Assembly: GCA_963758555.1 (NCBI GenBank)
Contig: CAVWVW010000003.1
Location: 1,612,001 to 1,676,000, forward strand
Direction of reading: 5' to 3'
DNA: 64,000 nt
DNA from: CAIUMH01 sp963758555
Lineage (GTDB): Bacteria; Actinomycetota; Acidimicrobiia; Acidimicrobiales; RAAP-2
Position 1 is the stretch's first letter. Each line of letters begins with the position of its first letter. Below the pieces are notes generated by a model, which ran no database searches, was not told the origin of the DNA, and saw only the letters and a program-made list of their open reading frames with translations. Positions 28,912 to 36,857 of this stretch are shown here, piece after piece. The position numbers and the translations under genes are program-made.

Positions 28912-28975
28912 TATCGACACCTCCAGCACCTGGACCTAGGGTTCACTCTAAGCCCTCGACGAAGGAGTTCACTGA

Positions 28976-29728
28976 GTGCTCATCGTGCTCATCATCGGCT
29001 GCGTCGTGCTCGTCATCGCCACCGTCTTCATCACCGCCCTCGTCGCCTCCTACGCCCAGCTCGAGCGACGGGTGGAGCATCTCTCGCAGGCCAACGAGCT
29101 CTCAGTCCCCATCGAGCTGTCCTCTCAGCCGGCTGCCGTGCCCACTGGCGTGGGAGGTGCGGCGGGTCGAGCGGCACACGACCTCTCGGGCATCACGCTG
29201 AGCGGTGACGCTCGCACGGTCGCCACCGTCGGGGTCGAGCACACCACGCTGCTCGCCTTCCTCTCGAGCGGCTGCAGGACCTGTGGCCGCTTCTGGGAGA
29301 CGCTTCGGAACGAGGGCCCTCCCGAGATCGGTCCCACGACCAGACTGGTGGTGCTGACGAAGGGTCCAGACGCCGAATCGCCGACCGACCTGCGGCGAGT
29401 CGCCGACGGGGTCGACGTCGTCATGACCACCGAGGCCTGGCAAGACTTCGAGGTCCCGGGCACGCCCTTCTTTGTCCTCGTCGACGGCAAGACCGGTCGA
29501 GTGGCCGGTGAGGGCACCGCACTCGGCTGGGACGAAGTCCGCAACCTCGTGGCGCTGGGCCTCGGCGACGCGTCGATCCTCACCGGCGTCGACACCTCCG
29601 CGATGAAGCCGTCGAGCGACGCCGAGAGAGAGTCGATGGTTGACCAGATCCTCATGGACGCTGGGATCTTCCCGGGCGACCCCTCGCTCTATCCCCTCGA
29701 TGCAGACGCATCGAACCACGAGGACTGA
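28976..29728 (+). CDS. MauD/TlpA-like membrane-anchored thioredoxin
   Basis: This 250-aa protein has one N-terminal transmembrane helix (about residues 2-25), a short coiled region (AQLERRVEHLSQ) and a thioredoxin fold. The active site is C100-R-T-C103 in LAFLSSGCRTCGRFWETL and the cis-Pro loop is VPGTPFFVLVD. MauD and TlpA proteins handle disulfides outside the membrane. The GTG follows GAAGGAG. It heads a three-gene operon with the unknown 29731 gene and the cysteine-rich MADH-light-chain-like gene, whose many disulfides are its likely client. Confidence 0.75.
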   Translation: MLIVLIIGCVVLVIATVFITALVASYAQLERRVEHLSQANELSVPIELSSQPAAVPTGVGGAAGRAAHDLSGITLSGDARTVATVGVEHTTLLAFLSSGCRTCGRFWETLRNEGPPEIGPTTRLVVLTKGPDAESPTDLRRVADGVDVVMTTEAWQDFEVPGTPFFVLVDGKTGRVAGEGTALGWDEVRNLVALGLGDASILTGVDTSAMKPSSDAERESMVDQILMDAGIFPGDPSLYPLDADASNHED

Positions 29729-29730
29729 GC

Positions 29731-30240
29731 GTGGCCACCTCCCTTCGTGCCCACGGGATCCGAGCGGAGCTCCCGAATGGCTGGGAGGGCCGGATCACCC
29801 AGCTCGCTCCCGTGATGCCGACCAACGCCGCCCTCAAGAGCGCCGGAGCTCTCGTCCAGACGGAGATCACCCGACCGTTCGCCCACTTCGCCAACATGGC
29901 GCTGCCACCGAACACCAACGCCTTCGGCGGCGGCGCCGTCGAGCAGCTCGGGGCTGAGCACAGCTTGATCTGCCTGATCGAGTACTCCCCCGAATGCGTG
30001 GGCACCGCGCTGTTCAGCAAGCACCGCCTCCCAAGGAAGCTCTTGCCGCGGGACTTCAACCGGCGAGGCTTGCAACGCATCATCCCGGGCCAAGCCGGCT
30101 CGCAGACCTTCCTCACCGAGGCCGGGCGTCCCTTCTGCCTCTACGTCGTCGTGGGCTCGTATCTTCGGCTGGGCACCCTGACCCGCCAGATCAACTCGGT
30201 GCTGCGCGGCATCCACGTGGACTCGGTGGCTGCCTCGTGA
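29731..30240 (+). CDS. Conserved-looking protein of unknown function in mau-like operon
   Basis: This 169-aa soluble-looking protein begins 2 nt after the stop of the MauD-like gene, and its stop overlaps the next start in a GTGA arrangement. This tight coupling argues that it is real and functionally tied to the pathway. It has no signal peptide or transmembrane helix. Two cysteines are present in LICLIEYSPECVG. I recognise no domain. The position, between a thiol-disulfide protein and a Tat substrate, suggests a chaperone or maturation factor, which is inference. Confidence 0.6.
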   Translation: MATSLRAHGIRAELPNGWEGRITQLAPVMPTNAALKSAGALVQTEITRPFAHFANMALPPNTNAFGGGAVEQLGAEHSLICLIEYSPECVGTALFSKHRLPRKLLPRDFNRRGLQRIIPGQAGSQTFLTEAGRPFCLYVVVGSYLRLGTLTRQINSVLRGIHVDSVAAS

Positions 30241-32027
30241 GCGACGCGGCGACCACGGGCACCACGAAGCTGCTCCGCAAGATCGGTGACGCCCTCGGTG
30301 GGAGCAGGTTCTCGAGACGGGGCTTCTTGGGTCGCGTAGCCGTCGTTGGCTCGGCGATCTCGCTCGACCCGATCAACTTCGCCACCAAGCCAGCCTCGGC
30401 CTACGACGCGGTCTGCGGCGCGGACGCGGACTGCGCGTCGGGCTACAGCGTCTTTTGCTGCACGATCAACAACGGCGGCAACTTCTGCCCGGACGGTTCG
30501 TTCCTCGGTGGCTGGTGGAAGGCCGACAACTCTGGCTTCTGCTGCGGAGGGCCGCGCTACTACCTCGACTGCAACGTCTCGTGCGGCGCCGGCTACTCCT
30601 GTGGGTGCGAGACCTCGCCGGACACCTGCGACAACCGCAAGATCGCCTGCAACCAGTTCCGCTACGGCCAGTGCAACCTCGAGATCGACTGCTACGGACC
30701 GGTCCTCTGCCGAGTGATCACCTGCACCCCGCCCTGGGTCTTCGACTCGGCGTGCACGTCCTCCTCTGCGACCGACCAGAACACCGTCTCGCACACCGCA
30801 CCCTGTCTTCCGGGCCAGTGCCCCGATCCGCTGACGCTGCACTACTACGACCTCGGTGGACCAGGGGGAGCGTTCGGCCCCGAGGTGGCTGGGGTTCAGA
30901 GCATCCCGTGGGGCACCTGGCTCCAGCTCACCAACGGCGCGCTCTTCGAGGTCTACCCCTCAGGCTTCACCTCGACCTTCGGGGCTCTCTACGCCAACTA
31001 CCTCGCGCTGGGCGGCCCGAACGCTGTCGGGGTGCCCTACGCCGACGACAAGGTCTGCGTCGACGGCATCGGTCAGTACAACGTCTACAACCGTGTCGAG
31101 GGCTCTGCCTCCCATCCGACCCTCAACTACTGGCACCCCTACTTCGGGTCGGGGTCGGTCTACGGCAAGACCCTCCAGCTCTTCAACCTTGAGCACAACG
31201 AGGTGGGTCCCTTCGGCTATCCGATCTCGAACCGTCTCTACACCGCGGATCGCAGCGCCACCTACACCAACTTCAGCAAGGCGCTCGAGGACACGGTGCG
31301 AAGCGGTCGGATCTACCAGAACCCTGTGGCCGGGACCTTTGGCATCTACGGGACGATCTTCGAGCACTATCTGGCCCAGAACGCTCACGACGGACATCTC
31401 GGCTACCCGATCAGCCTTCCGACGAAGTGCGAGGGAACCGAAGGGGGGCACTTCGCTGACTTCGCCAAGGTCACGAACGGCGAGATCGCCTACGAATCGT
31501 CGATCTACACCAACCCGACGACCGGTACGTGGTCAGTCATCGGCCCGATCAGAGACGCCTGGAAGGCGCTCGGGGCCGAGACGGGCGAGCTCGGCTTCCC
31601 GACCTCGGACCAGCGGAAGACGGCCGACTCGCTCGCCGTGTTCAACACCTTCGGCACCATCGTCAACAAGGCGATCGCCAGCAGAGGTGCCATCTATCTG
31701 AAGGGAGGCAGCGCCGTCGCCATCCTCGGTGCGTTCTACGCGCAGTGGAACGCTCTCGACGGGGCGTCTGGCCCGCTCGGGTATCCCACGAGCGACGTCA
31801 CCAACCAGACAGCTGGGTCCACGCCCTACACCGAACAGCTCTTCGACAACGGTGCGATCTACGGGTCGAAGGTTGGGTCGGCCTGCGCCCTCTCAGGAAA
31901 CCTCTACGCCGAGTACCTCAGCCAGGGTGGCCCGACCGGTTCGCTTGGGCTGCCCCTCACCTCCGAGGTGACCTCGGGTGGGGTGACGTCAGCCACGTTC
32001 CAGCACGGCTCGCTCAGCTCTCCGTAG
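30237..32027 (+). CDS. Tat-exported methylamine-dehydrogenase-light-chain-like protein fused to LGFP repeats
   Basis: This is a 596-aa secreted protein. A twin-arginine signal (SRRGFLG, residues 26-32) with cleavage likely after ASA (55) leads into a cysteine-rich domain (about 57-190, roughly 20 Cys) related to the MADH light chain. The remainder (about 205-596) is a series of LGFP-type repeats (G-x-L-G-x-P, as in HLGYPIS, ELGFPTS, PLGYPTS, SLGLPLT) that bind the actinobacterial cell wall. The two adjacent Trp (93-94) align with the first TTQ Trp of true MADH. The second TTQ position appears to be Asp151, so a quinone cofactor may not form. The GTG start overlaps the upstream stop. Confidence 0.75.
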   Translation: MSDAATTGTTKLLRKIGDALGGSRFSRRGFLGRVAVVGSAISLDPINFATKPASAYDAVCGADADCASGYSVFCCTINNGGNFCPDGSFLGGWWKADNSGFCCGGPRYYLDCNVSCGAGYSCGCETSPDTCDNRKIACNQFRYGQCNLEIDCYGPVLCRVITCTPPWVFDSACTSSSATDQNTVSHTAPCLPGQCPDPLTLHYYDLGGPGGAFGPEVAGVQSIPWGTWLQLTNGALFEVYPSGFTSTFGALYANYLALGGPNAVGVPYADDKVCVDGIGQYNVYNRVEGSASHPTLNYWHPYFGSGSVYGKTLQLFNLEHNEVGPFGYPISNRLYTADRSATYTNFSKALEDTVRSGRIYQNPVAGTFGIYGTIFEHYLAQNAHDGHLGYPISLPTKCEGTEGGHFADFAKVTNGEIAYESSIYTNPTTGTWSVIGPIRDAWKALGAETGELGFPTSDQRKTADSLAVFNTFGTIVNKAIASRGAIYLKGGSAVAILGAFYAQWNALDGASGPLGYPTSDVTNQTAGSTPYTEQLFDNGAIYGSKVGSACALSGNLYAEYLSQGGPTGSLGLPLTSEVTSGGVTSATFQHGSLSSP

Positions 32028-32229
32028 GATCGGCAACCTGCGACCGTGACGGTGGCTCGACCCCAGGTGGCTCGACCCCAGGTGGCTCGACCCCAGGTGG
32101 CTCGACCCCAGTTGGATCGACAGCGTGGAGAACTCGCAAGATCCGACCGTGTGAGCGCAGCAGATCGACGACGACGACCACGAGCAGCACGACCGCAAGG
32201 CTGAACGCACCCTCAAGCGCCGGCATCAT
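32014..32229 (-). CDS. 71-aa membrane protein resembling a MauD N-terminus, with VEPPG repeats
   Basis: The ATG at 32229 overlaps the stop of mauE as ATGA, so it is coupled to it. The product has one transmembrane helix (about residues 9-24, FSLAVVLLVVVVVDLL), then LRSHGRILRVLHAVDP, which resembles the anchor and linker of MauD/TlpA proteins that normally follow MauE. The thioredoxin domain is absent. In its place are four VEPPG-type pentapeptides encoded by a 15-bp tandem repeat. Its last 14 bp overlap the 3-prime end of the convergent LGFP gene. It may be a degraded or a repurposed MauD. Confidence 0.5.
   Translation of the reverse strand: MMPALEGAFSLAVVLLVVVVVDLLRSHGRILRVLHAVDPTGVEPPGVEPPGVEPPGVEPPSRSQVADPTES
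32051..32110. repeat. 15-bp tandem repeat, four perfect copies
   Basis: GGTGGCTCGACCCCA is repeated exactly four times at 32051-32110, followed by a decayed fifth copy. On the minus strand it encodes the VEPPG pentapeptides of the small mauE-linked protein. A unit of five codons keeps frame, so copy number may vary between strains. Confidence 0.95.
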
Positions 32230-32723
32230 CGAGTCGACCACCGGGTCGAGCGCAGCACCAGTCCGACGAGCCACGCCGCTGTCACGCTGAGCACCACGAA
32301 GAGCAGGCCTCGTGGCCAGTCCTGCCTGAGCAAGCTGGCCGCGCTCGGTGAGCTGGAGAGCGCAGCGACGAGGCAGCCCGCACCGATCAGCACGTTGACG
32401 ATGACGTGGCGCATCGAAGGTGGTTCCTCCGCCGCTCCGAAGCAGCCACATGAGCTGACATCAGGGTTCCGCCGAAGCAGTGCCACGAAGCCGGCGAAAC
32501 CAAGGTAGGAAGCGCCGACCAGGGCCGAAGGAATTGGACCGGAGACGAGAAGTGCTGCCAAGGCGATCAAGATCTCGATCGCTGCACCAAGCCTGACGAG
32601 GGCGGGGGGCACGCTCAGACCGAGCACGGCAAGGGCATCGCCGGCGGGCTCAGGGTGGAGGACCTTCGCCACACCGGCCACCACCAACAGGCACGCTGCC
32701 ACCGAGACGAATGCTGCAGCCAT
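32226..32723 (-). CDS. mauE: MauE/DoxX-like methylamine utilisation membrane protein
   Basis: This 165-aa protein has four hydrophobic helices and the MauE/VKOR-like motif S-C-G-C-F-G (Cys92, Cys94) after RRNPDVS. MauE is needed with MauD for disulfide formation in methylamine dehydrogenase; actinobacterial homologues often serve unrelated redox maturation. The ATG is preceded by TAGGAT plus exactly 6 nt, suggesting a leaderless transcript. It is transcribed towards the LGFP gene and coupled to the 71-aa protein. The symbol indicates family only. Confidence 0.8.
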   Translation of the reverse strand: MAAAFVSVAACLLVVAGVAKVLHPEPAGDALAVLGLSVPPALVRLGAAIEILIALAALLVSGPIPSALVGASYLGFAGFVALLRRNPDVSSCGCFGAAEEPPSMRHVIVNVLIGAGCLVAALSSSPSAASLLRQDWPRGLLFVVLSVTAAWLVGLVLRSTRWSTR

Positions 32724-32878
32724 GGTGGGATCCTAGGATTCGCCGCGGGCAAGAGCGGGGCAGCCTTGATCGCTCCCCTGGGCCATGGCGCCGAGCAGTG
32801 CGCCACGGTGACGCTCCGAGAGCTCGGCCGTGCTCGGCCCTCGTGGGCGCTGGCGCGTCGACGAGATGCCGAGACGGC

Positions 32879-33724
32879 TCAGGGGTTCGGACGGAGGTCC
32901 ACCACGCCATTTCGAATCACGGGAGCATCGCCGCACACCGCCTCAAGGGCGAAGGTCGTCTCATCAATGCCGTAGAGGCGCACGCTGAGCTGCCGGTTCA
33001 GGTACGCCGGCTGGGCGAAGCGGAGGGCAAAGCGCGCGATGCGGTCCGGCTCCCCGTGCGCCACGGTGCGCACCGCTGCCCGTGCGCAAAGCGCCATGGT
33101 GCAGAGCCCGTGGAGGAACAGGTCCTCCATCCCGCTCCGCCTGGCCGCCTCGACGTCGAAGTGGTGATCGGAGTAGTCGCCCGTGACCTTGGCGTAGCGC
33201 TCGACCATGGCTGGATCGATGCGCACCTGGTCTTCGGCCAGCGCGTGGGTCCGATCGAGATCCGGGAACGAGTGATCAGGCAGGTCGGGCCCCTCCGGCT
33301 CGGCGGAGGTCTTGATGAGCACCGTCGTCCACCACTGCTCAGCGACGAGGTCGCCCGTCTCGTCGTAGGCCGGGTGCCGGAAGGTGACGCGCAGGTTGTC
33401 CCGAGCGGGCTTGATGCTGAAGGGCTCGACGAAGCCAGTGAGCCGCTCACCGGGGAGGAGGGGGCGATGGAGGACGATCTCGTGCTGGCCGTGCACACCG
33501 CTGATCGCTCGATCCATGACGGACGACGAGACCAGCTGGCTCATCGAGGCCGCCTGCTGGCGGTAGATCATCGAGGCGAGGAAGGTAGGCGGCACCGCCT
33601 GGCCCGTGAGGTACAGCGGGTTCGGATCCTGCGTGGCGACGGCGAAGGCTGAGATGGTGGCCACCGCTAGATCGATCTCAAAGGGACCCGTCCGTGCGGT
33701 GGCTGGATGCTCATCGGTGCTCAC
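32879..33724 (-). CDS. MaoC-like dehydratase / FAS1-like double hotdog protein
   Basis: This 281-aa protein has an N-terminal hotdog (residues about 15-140) resembling the N-terminal half of MaoC dehydratases and a C-terminal MaoC-type hotdog (about 150-280). The hydratase-2-like segment is VTGDYSDHHFDVEAARRSGMEDLFLHGLCTMAL, which carries an Asp-x-x-x-His active-site pattern. Such proteins hydrate enoyl-CoA or enoyl-ACP. It diverges from a cupin gene. A role in CoA-ester catabolism or mycolate-type lipid synthesis is possible; the substrate is open. Confidence 0.75.
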   Translation of the reverse strand: MSTDEHPATARTGPFEIDLAVATISAFAVATQDPNPLYLTGQAVPPTFLASMIYRQQAASMSQLVSSSVMDRAISGVHGQHEIVLHRPLLPGERLTGFVEPFSIKPARDNLRVTFRHPAYDETGDLVAEQWWTTVLIKTSAEPEGPDLPDHSFPDLDRTHALAEDQVRIDPAMVERYAKVTGDYSDHHFDVEAARRSGMEDLFLHGLCTMALCARAAVRTVAHGEPDRIARFALRFAQPAYLNRQLSVRLYGIDETTFALEAVCGDAPVIRNGVVDLRPNP

Positions 33725-33788
33725 CGAGCGAGAGTCAAGCAGAGGATCGACCGAGACGCTCGATCCCGGTGGGGCTATCGTCGAAAAG

Positions 33789-33802
33789 TGACAGCAATGT
33801 CA
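33789..33802. promoter_or_regulatory. TGACA-N4-TGTCA inverted repeat before cupin gene
   Basis: A perfect 5-bp-arm inverted repeat lies 17 bp before the cupin start in the divergent gap with the MaoC-like gene. It is a plausible TetR- or GntR-type operator. No regulator gene is adjacent. Confidence 0.35.
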
Positions 33803-33818
33803 ACATCAGGGAGAGATC

Positions 33819-34376
33819 ATGGAACACGACATCGTTCTCGATGAGCACCCGAAGAAGCGGCGACGCAGGGGCATCAAGCTCTTCCGTGGCCACGACGCCG
33901 TCCCCCTCGCCGAGAGCGGCGCGATGGCACCGATGGTCTTCGACGTCGAGGAGATGAAGGTCCTCGCCGACGACGGGCCGCGCTCGCCGACCATCGCCCT
34001 CGGGATCAGCGACACCCTGGTCTTCCAAGGCGAGGGAGATGACGGCTGCAGCCTCGTGCGGGCGTGGTTGGCTCCGCACTACGTGCTGCCTCGCCACACC
34101 CACAGCGGCGACTGCACCTACTACCTGCTCGAGGGATCCATCACGATGGGCTCCCAAGAGCTTCATGCCGGCGACGGCTTCTTCGTCCCCTCAGACGCTC
34201 CCTATGCCTACGAGGCAGGACCCGACGGCGCCGTGGTCCTCGAGTTCCGATCCCAGACCACCTTCGACATCCGCTTCTCGAGCGGGCAGCTTGAGCGGTG
34301 GCGGGAGATGGCAGTCGCTGCGGAGGAGCACGGCGATCGCTGGGTCGAGCTGCGCGAGCAGGATCTGGCTCGCTAG
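33819..34376 (+). CDS. Cupin-domain protein
   Basis: This 185-aa protein has a single cupin barrel. LPRHTHSGDCTYYLLEGSITMGSQELHAGDGFFVPSDAPYAYEAG carries the two cupin motifs, G(X)5HXH(X)3-4E-like and G(X)5PXG(X)2H-like, with a partly altered second motif. The N-terminus is highly basic (KKRRRR, residues 12-17), unusual for a cupin. GGGAG precedes the ATG. Cupins include dioxygenases, isomerases and regulators, so the reaction is unassigned. Confidence 0.75.
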   Translation: MEHDIVLDEHPKKRRRRGIKLFRGHDAVPLAESGAMAPMVFDVEEMKVLADDGPRSPTIALGISDTLVFQGEGDDGCSLVRAWLAPHYVLPRHTHSGDCTYYLLEGSITMGSQELHAGDGFFVPSDAPYAYEAGPDGAVVLEFRSQTTFDIRFSSGQLERWREMAVAAEEHGDRWVELREQDLAR

Positions 34377-34411
34377 ACCGTCGTGCGACAGCGCTCGTCG
34401 CCTAGGCGTGC

Positions 34412-35449
34412 CTAGGGGATGATGACCGCTCGGCCTGAGACCGTGCCCGCCTCGAGATCCCGATAGGCCTGGGCAGCGTTGGCCAGCGAGTACGGGGTCG
34501 ACGTGGGCTTGATCAGACCCCGGGCAGCGAGCTCGAGCACCTCGGCGAGCTCTGTGCGTGTCCCCCAGTAGACCGACTGCACGGAGACCTCGTAGGGGAT
34601 CTTCAAGAACGCGAAGTCGAGCGAGCCGCCCGCCACCCCAATGAGCGTGAGATCTCCAAGAGCGCGCATGGACCTCGCTGCCATCGCAAGGGTGTCGTCG
34701 CTCCCCACGAAGTCGAGGACCACGTCGGCACCGAGCCCATCCGTGGCGGCGCGCACCTCAGCCGCCGCCTTCTCACCGGCTTCGATCGCCTCATCGGCAC
34801 CGCAGGCAAGGCCGAGCTCGAGGGCTTGGGGCTTCGAGTCGATCACGAGCACCCTGGCAGCCGAGAGGGCCTTGAGGATCTGGACCGCCATGTGGCCAAG
34901 ACCGCCGACCCCGATGACCACCGCCGTGGCGGTCGGGCCGAGCTTGGGCAGAGACCGAGCGACCGCGTGATACGGGGTCAACCCGGCGTCGGTGAGCGGC
35001 GCTGCCTCAGCGGGCGTGAGGTTCTCGGGCAGCGCCACGAGGTAGCGGGCATCGGGCACCACCATGAACTCAGCCATGCCGCCGTCGATCCCAAGACCAG
35101 GTCCGACTCCGATGCCCGACTGGCCTTCGCAGTAGTTCTCAAGCCCGTTCAGACACCGAGCGCACGCACCGCAGCCCCAGGCTCCGTACACGGCGACTGC
35201 TTGACCGAGCTCGAACGAGGTGACGCCTTCGCCGAGCGCGTGGACCCACCCGGCGTTCTCATGCCCGAGCACGAAAGGGAGGGGCAGCGGCGAGGGAGCT
35301 CCCTTGACCCCGTGCATCATGTGCAGATCGGAGTGGCAAGCCCCAGCCCCTCCGATCTTGACCACGATCTGGCCCGGGCCAGCCGTGGGCTCTGGCAGCT
35401 CGACGAGCTGCGCCTCTTCGTGCCAGGTCGTGATCTGGATCGCTTGCAT
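34412..35449 (-). CDS. Zinc-dependent alcohol dehydrogenase (MDR family)
   Basis: This 345-aa enzyme has catalytic zinc ligands in GACHSDLHMMHG and GHENAGWV. The structural-zinc lobe is CGACARCLNGLENYC, and the Rossmann motif is VIGVGGLGHMAVQIL (about residue 180). It resembles NAD-dependent aryl or long-chain alcohol dehydrogenases. The ATG lies exactly 6 nt after TAGAGT, suggesting leaderless initiation, and a (GTCGAC)4 tract sits just upstream in the promoter spacer. Confidence 0.9.
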   Translation of the reverse strand: MQAIQITTWHEEAQLVELPEPTAGPGQIVVKIGGAGACHSDLHMMHGVKGAPSPLPLPFVLGHENAGWVHALGEGVTSFELGQAVAVYGAWGCGACARCLNGLENYCEGQSGIGVGPGLGIDGGMAEFMVVPDARYLVALPENLTPAEAAPLTDAGLTPYHAVARSLPKLGPTATAVVIGVGGLGHMAVQILKALSAARVLVIDSKPQALELGLACGADEAIEAGEKAAAEVRAATDGLGADVVLDFVGSDDTLAMAARSMRALGDLTLIGVAGGSLDFAFLKIPYEVSVQSVYWGTRTELAEVLELAARGLIKPTSTPYSLANAAQAYRDLEAGTVSGRAVIIP

Positions 35450-35462
35450 GGCCAGACTCTAT

Positions 35463-35486
35463 GTCGACGTCGACGTCGACGTCGAC
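35463..35486. repeat. (GTCGAC)4 hexamer tandem repeat in promoter
   Basis: Four tandem palindromic hexamers occupy 35463-35486, immediately upstream of the putative -10 box of the alcohol dehydrogenase gene on the minus strand, and lie 19 bp beyond the stop of the SDR gene. Confidence 0.9.
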
Positions 35487-35504
35487 GCTCAGGCCTCGAG
35501 GTGG

Positions 35505-36281
35505 CTACTGGCGCGAGAAGAAGCGGGGTCCCTCATGGTTGGCCGCTCCGCCGTCGACCACCAAGATCTCGCCGTTCACCCACTCGCCATCCTCGCTGGC
35601 CAAGAACAAGGCAGCCCGGGCGATGTCGCCAGGCTGACCGAAGCGACCGAGCGAGATCGCATCGAGGTAGGCCTGACGAGCGGACCCGCGAGCCCCCGCC
35701 GTGATCGGTGTCTCGATGAAACCAGGTGCGATGCCGTTGACCCGGATGCCTTGAGGGCCGAGCTCGATCGCCGAGCAGCGCGTGAACATGTCAAGGCCAG
35801 CCTTGGCCGAGCAGTAGGCCGCCATGCCCTCGGTGGGCTGGCGACCGGAGAGCGACGTGATGTTGATGATCGCGCCGCCCGTTCCCTGCTCGAGCATGAG
35901 GGCCGCTTCGTGCTTCACCGACAAGAAGACCCCCGTCAGGCAGACGTCGAGGACCTCGCGCCAGCTCTCGGCGGGGTGCTGCGCGATCGGTGCGAGTGAT
36001 CCGATGCCCGCCGCGTTGACCGCCAGGTCGAGGCTGCCGAAGCGATCCCTCGCCACGCGGGTGAAGCGCTCGACGTCTTCTTCCACCGTGGTGTCGATGA
36101 CCACGGTGGCGCACCGATCGGTGCCGAACGCCTCCTGGGCTTCAGCGAGCATGGCCTCGTTCCGATCGCCGAGCACCACGGAAGCACCTTGCTCAAGGAA
36201 CAGCTCGGCGGTCTTGCGACCGATCCCCGAGGCTCCCCCGGTGATCACCGCGACCCTCTGGTCCAATCGACCTGCCATCAT
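35505..36281 (-). CDS. Short-chain dehydrogenase/reductase
   Basis: This 258-aa classical SDR has the TGGASGIGRKTAELF nucleotide-binding motif near residue 14, NAAGIGS, the active-site Ser in INITSLSGRQ, Y-C-S-A-K in AAYCSAKAGLD and the late IAPGFIETPI. The ATG at 36281 is chosen because GAGGTGGGG lies just upstream. It precedes the alcohol dehydrogenase gene on the same strand with 55 bp between them. Acidic residue D38 after strand 2 favours NAD over NADP. Confidence 0.9.
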   Translation of the reverse strand: MMAGRLDQRVAVITGGASGIGRKTAELFLEQGASVVLGDRNEAMLAEAQEAFGTDRCATVVIDTTVEEDVERFTRVARDRFGSLDLAVNAAGIGSLAPIAQHPAESWREVLDVCLTGVFLSVKHEAALMLEQGTGGAIINITSLSGRQPTEGMAAYCSAKAGLDMFTRCSAIELGPQGIRVNGIAPGFIETPITAGARGSARQAYLDAISLGRFGQPGDIARAALFLASEDGEWVNGEILVVDGGAANHEGPRFFSRQ

Positions 36282-36533
36282 CCCCACCTCTCGTCGAGCA
36301 GCCCTTGCTCCCCCGTTGGTTCGTGCGATCGGCACGAAGCGTAGGCGACGAGCCTTGCGCGAGCAGGCGGCGCGCCCGGGCCTTTCAGAGCGATGACAAG
36401 CCCTCGCCTACGAGGACTGGTCGATCAGCCTCTCAAAGAAGGTGCTGGTCCAGCTGGCGTAAGGAGCGCCCGCTTCTCACGAGCGCCCCAGGGCGACGAC
36501 GGCACGCTCCCACGACCCGATCGCTCCAGCGCG
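36282..36533. other. 252-bp intergenic region without recognised features
   Basis: It separates two minus-strand genes. I see no convincing open frame or repeat. Confidence 0.5.
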
Positions 36534-36833
36534 CTAGGCATCTGCGTGCTCGTAGCAGGTGGCGTGCGGGGTGCCAGTGGCGACCAGCTCGGCGGCCGTG
36601 GCGAGCGAGATGGGGCAAGCCACCGGGAGGCGGAAGGCGACGCCCACCGCTTCGGCGCGCAGGGGTCGACCATCGTGGGAGAGCGTGAGGCGAACCCAGT
36701 CGACGCGACGAAGCCCCGAGCGGCGCAGGGCGGTGGTGCACGACGCCCGCTGGACGGCTGGCTGTCTTGGTGAGGCTCCCGCGGGCGCCAACAGGGTGGT
36801 CGCCCTGGCGAGACCCCTTGCTGCTCGTGCCAT
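36534..36833 (-). CDS. Small protein of unknown function (99 aa)
   Basis: A 99-codon frame starts at ATG 36833 with AGGAG 5 nt upstream, a strong signal for a real gene. The N-terminal half is rich in Arg, Ala and Thr. The C-terminal half has the character of a folded domain: VDWVRLTLSHDGRPLRAEAV followed by LPVACPISLATAAELVATG. I recognise no family. A perfect 24-bp palindrome 25 bp upstream suggests tight transcriptional control. Confidence 0.5.
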   Translation of the reverse strand: MARAARGLARATTLLAPAGASPRQPAVQRASCTTALRRSGLRRVDWVRLTLSHDGRPLRAEAVGVAFRLPVACPISLATAAELVATGTPHATCYEHADA

Positions 36834-36857
36834 CCACACTCCTGATCGCAAACCTAT

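Noticed and set aside
32051..32110. Possible CRISPR array
   Set aside because: The 15-bp units are contiguous with no spacers and keep a reading frame, so this is a coding tandem repeat.
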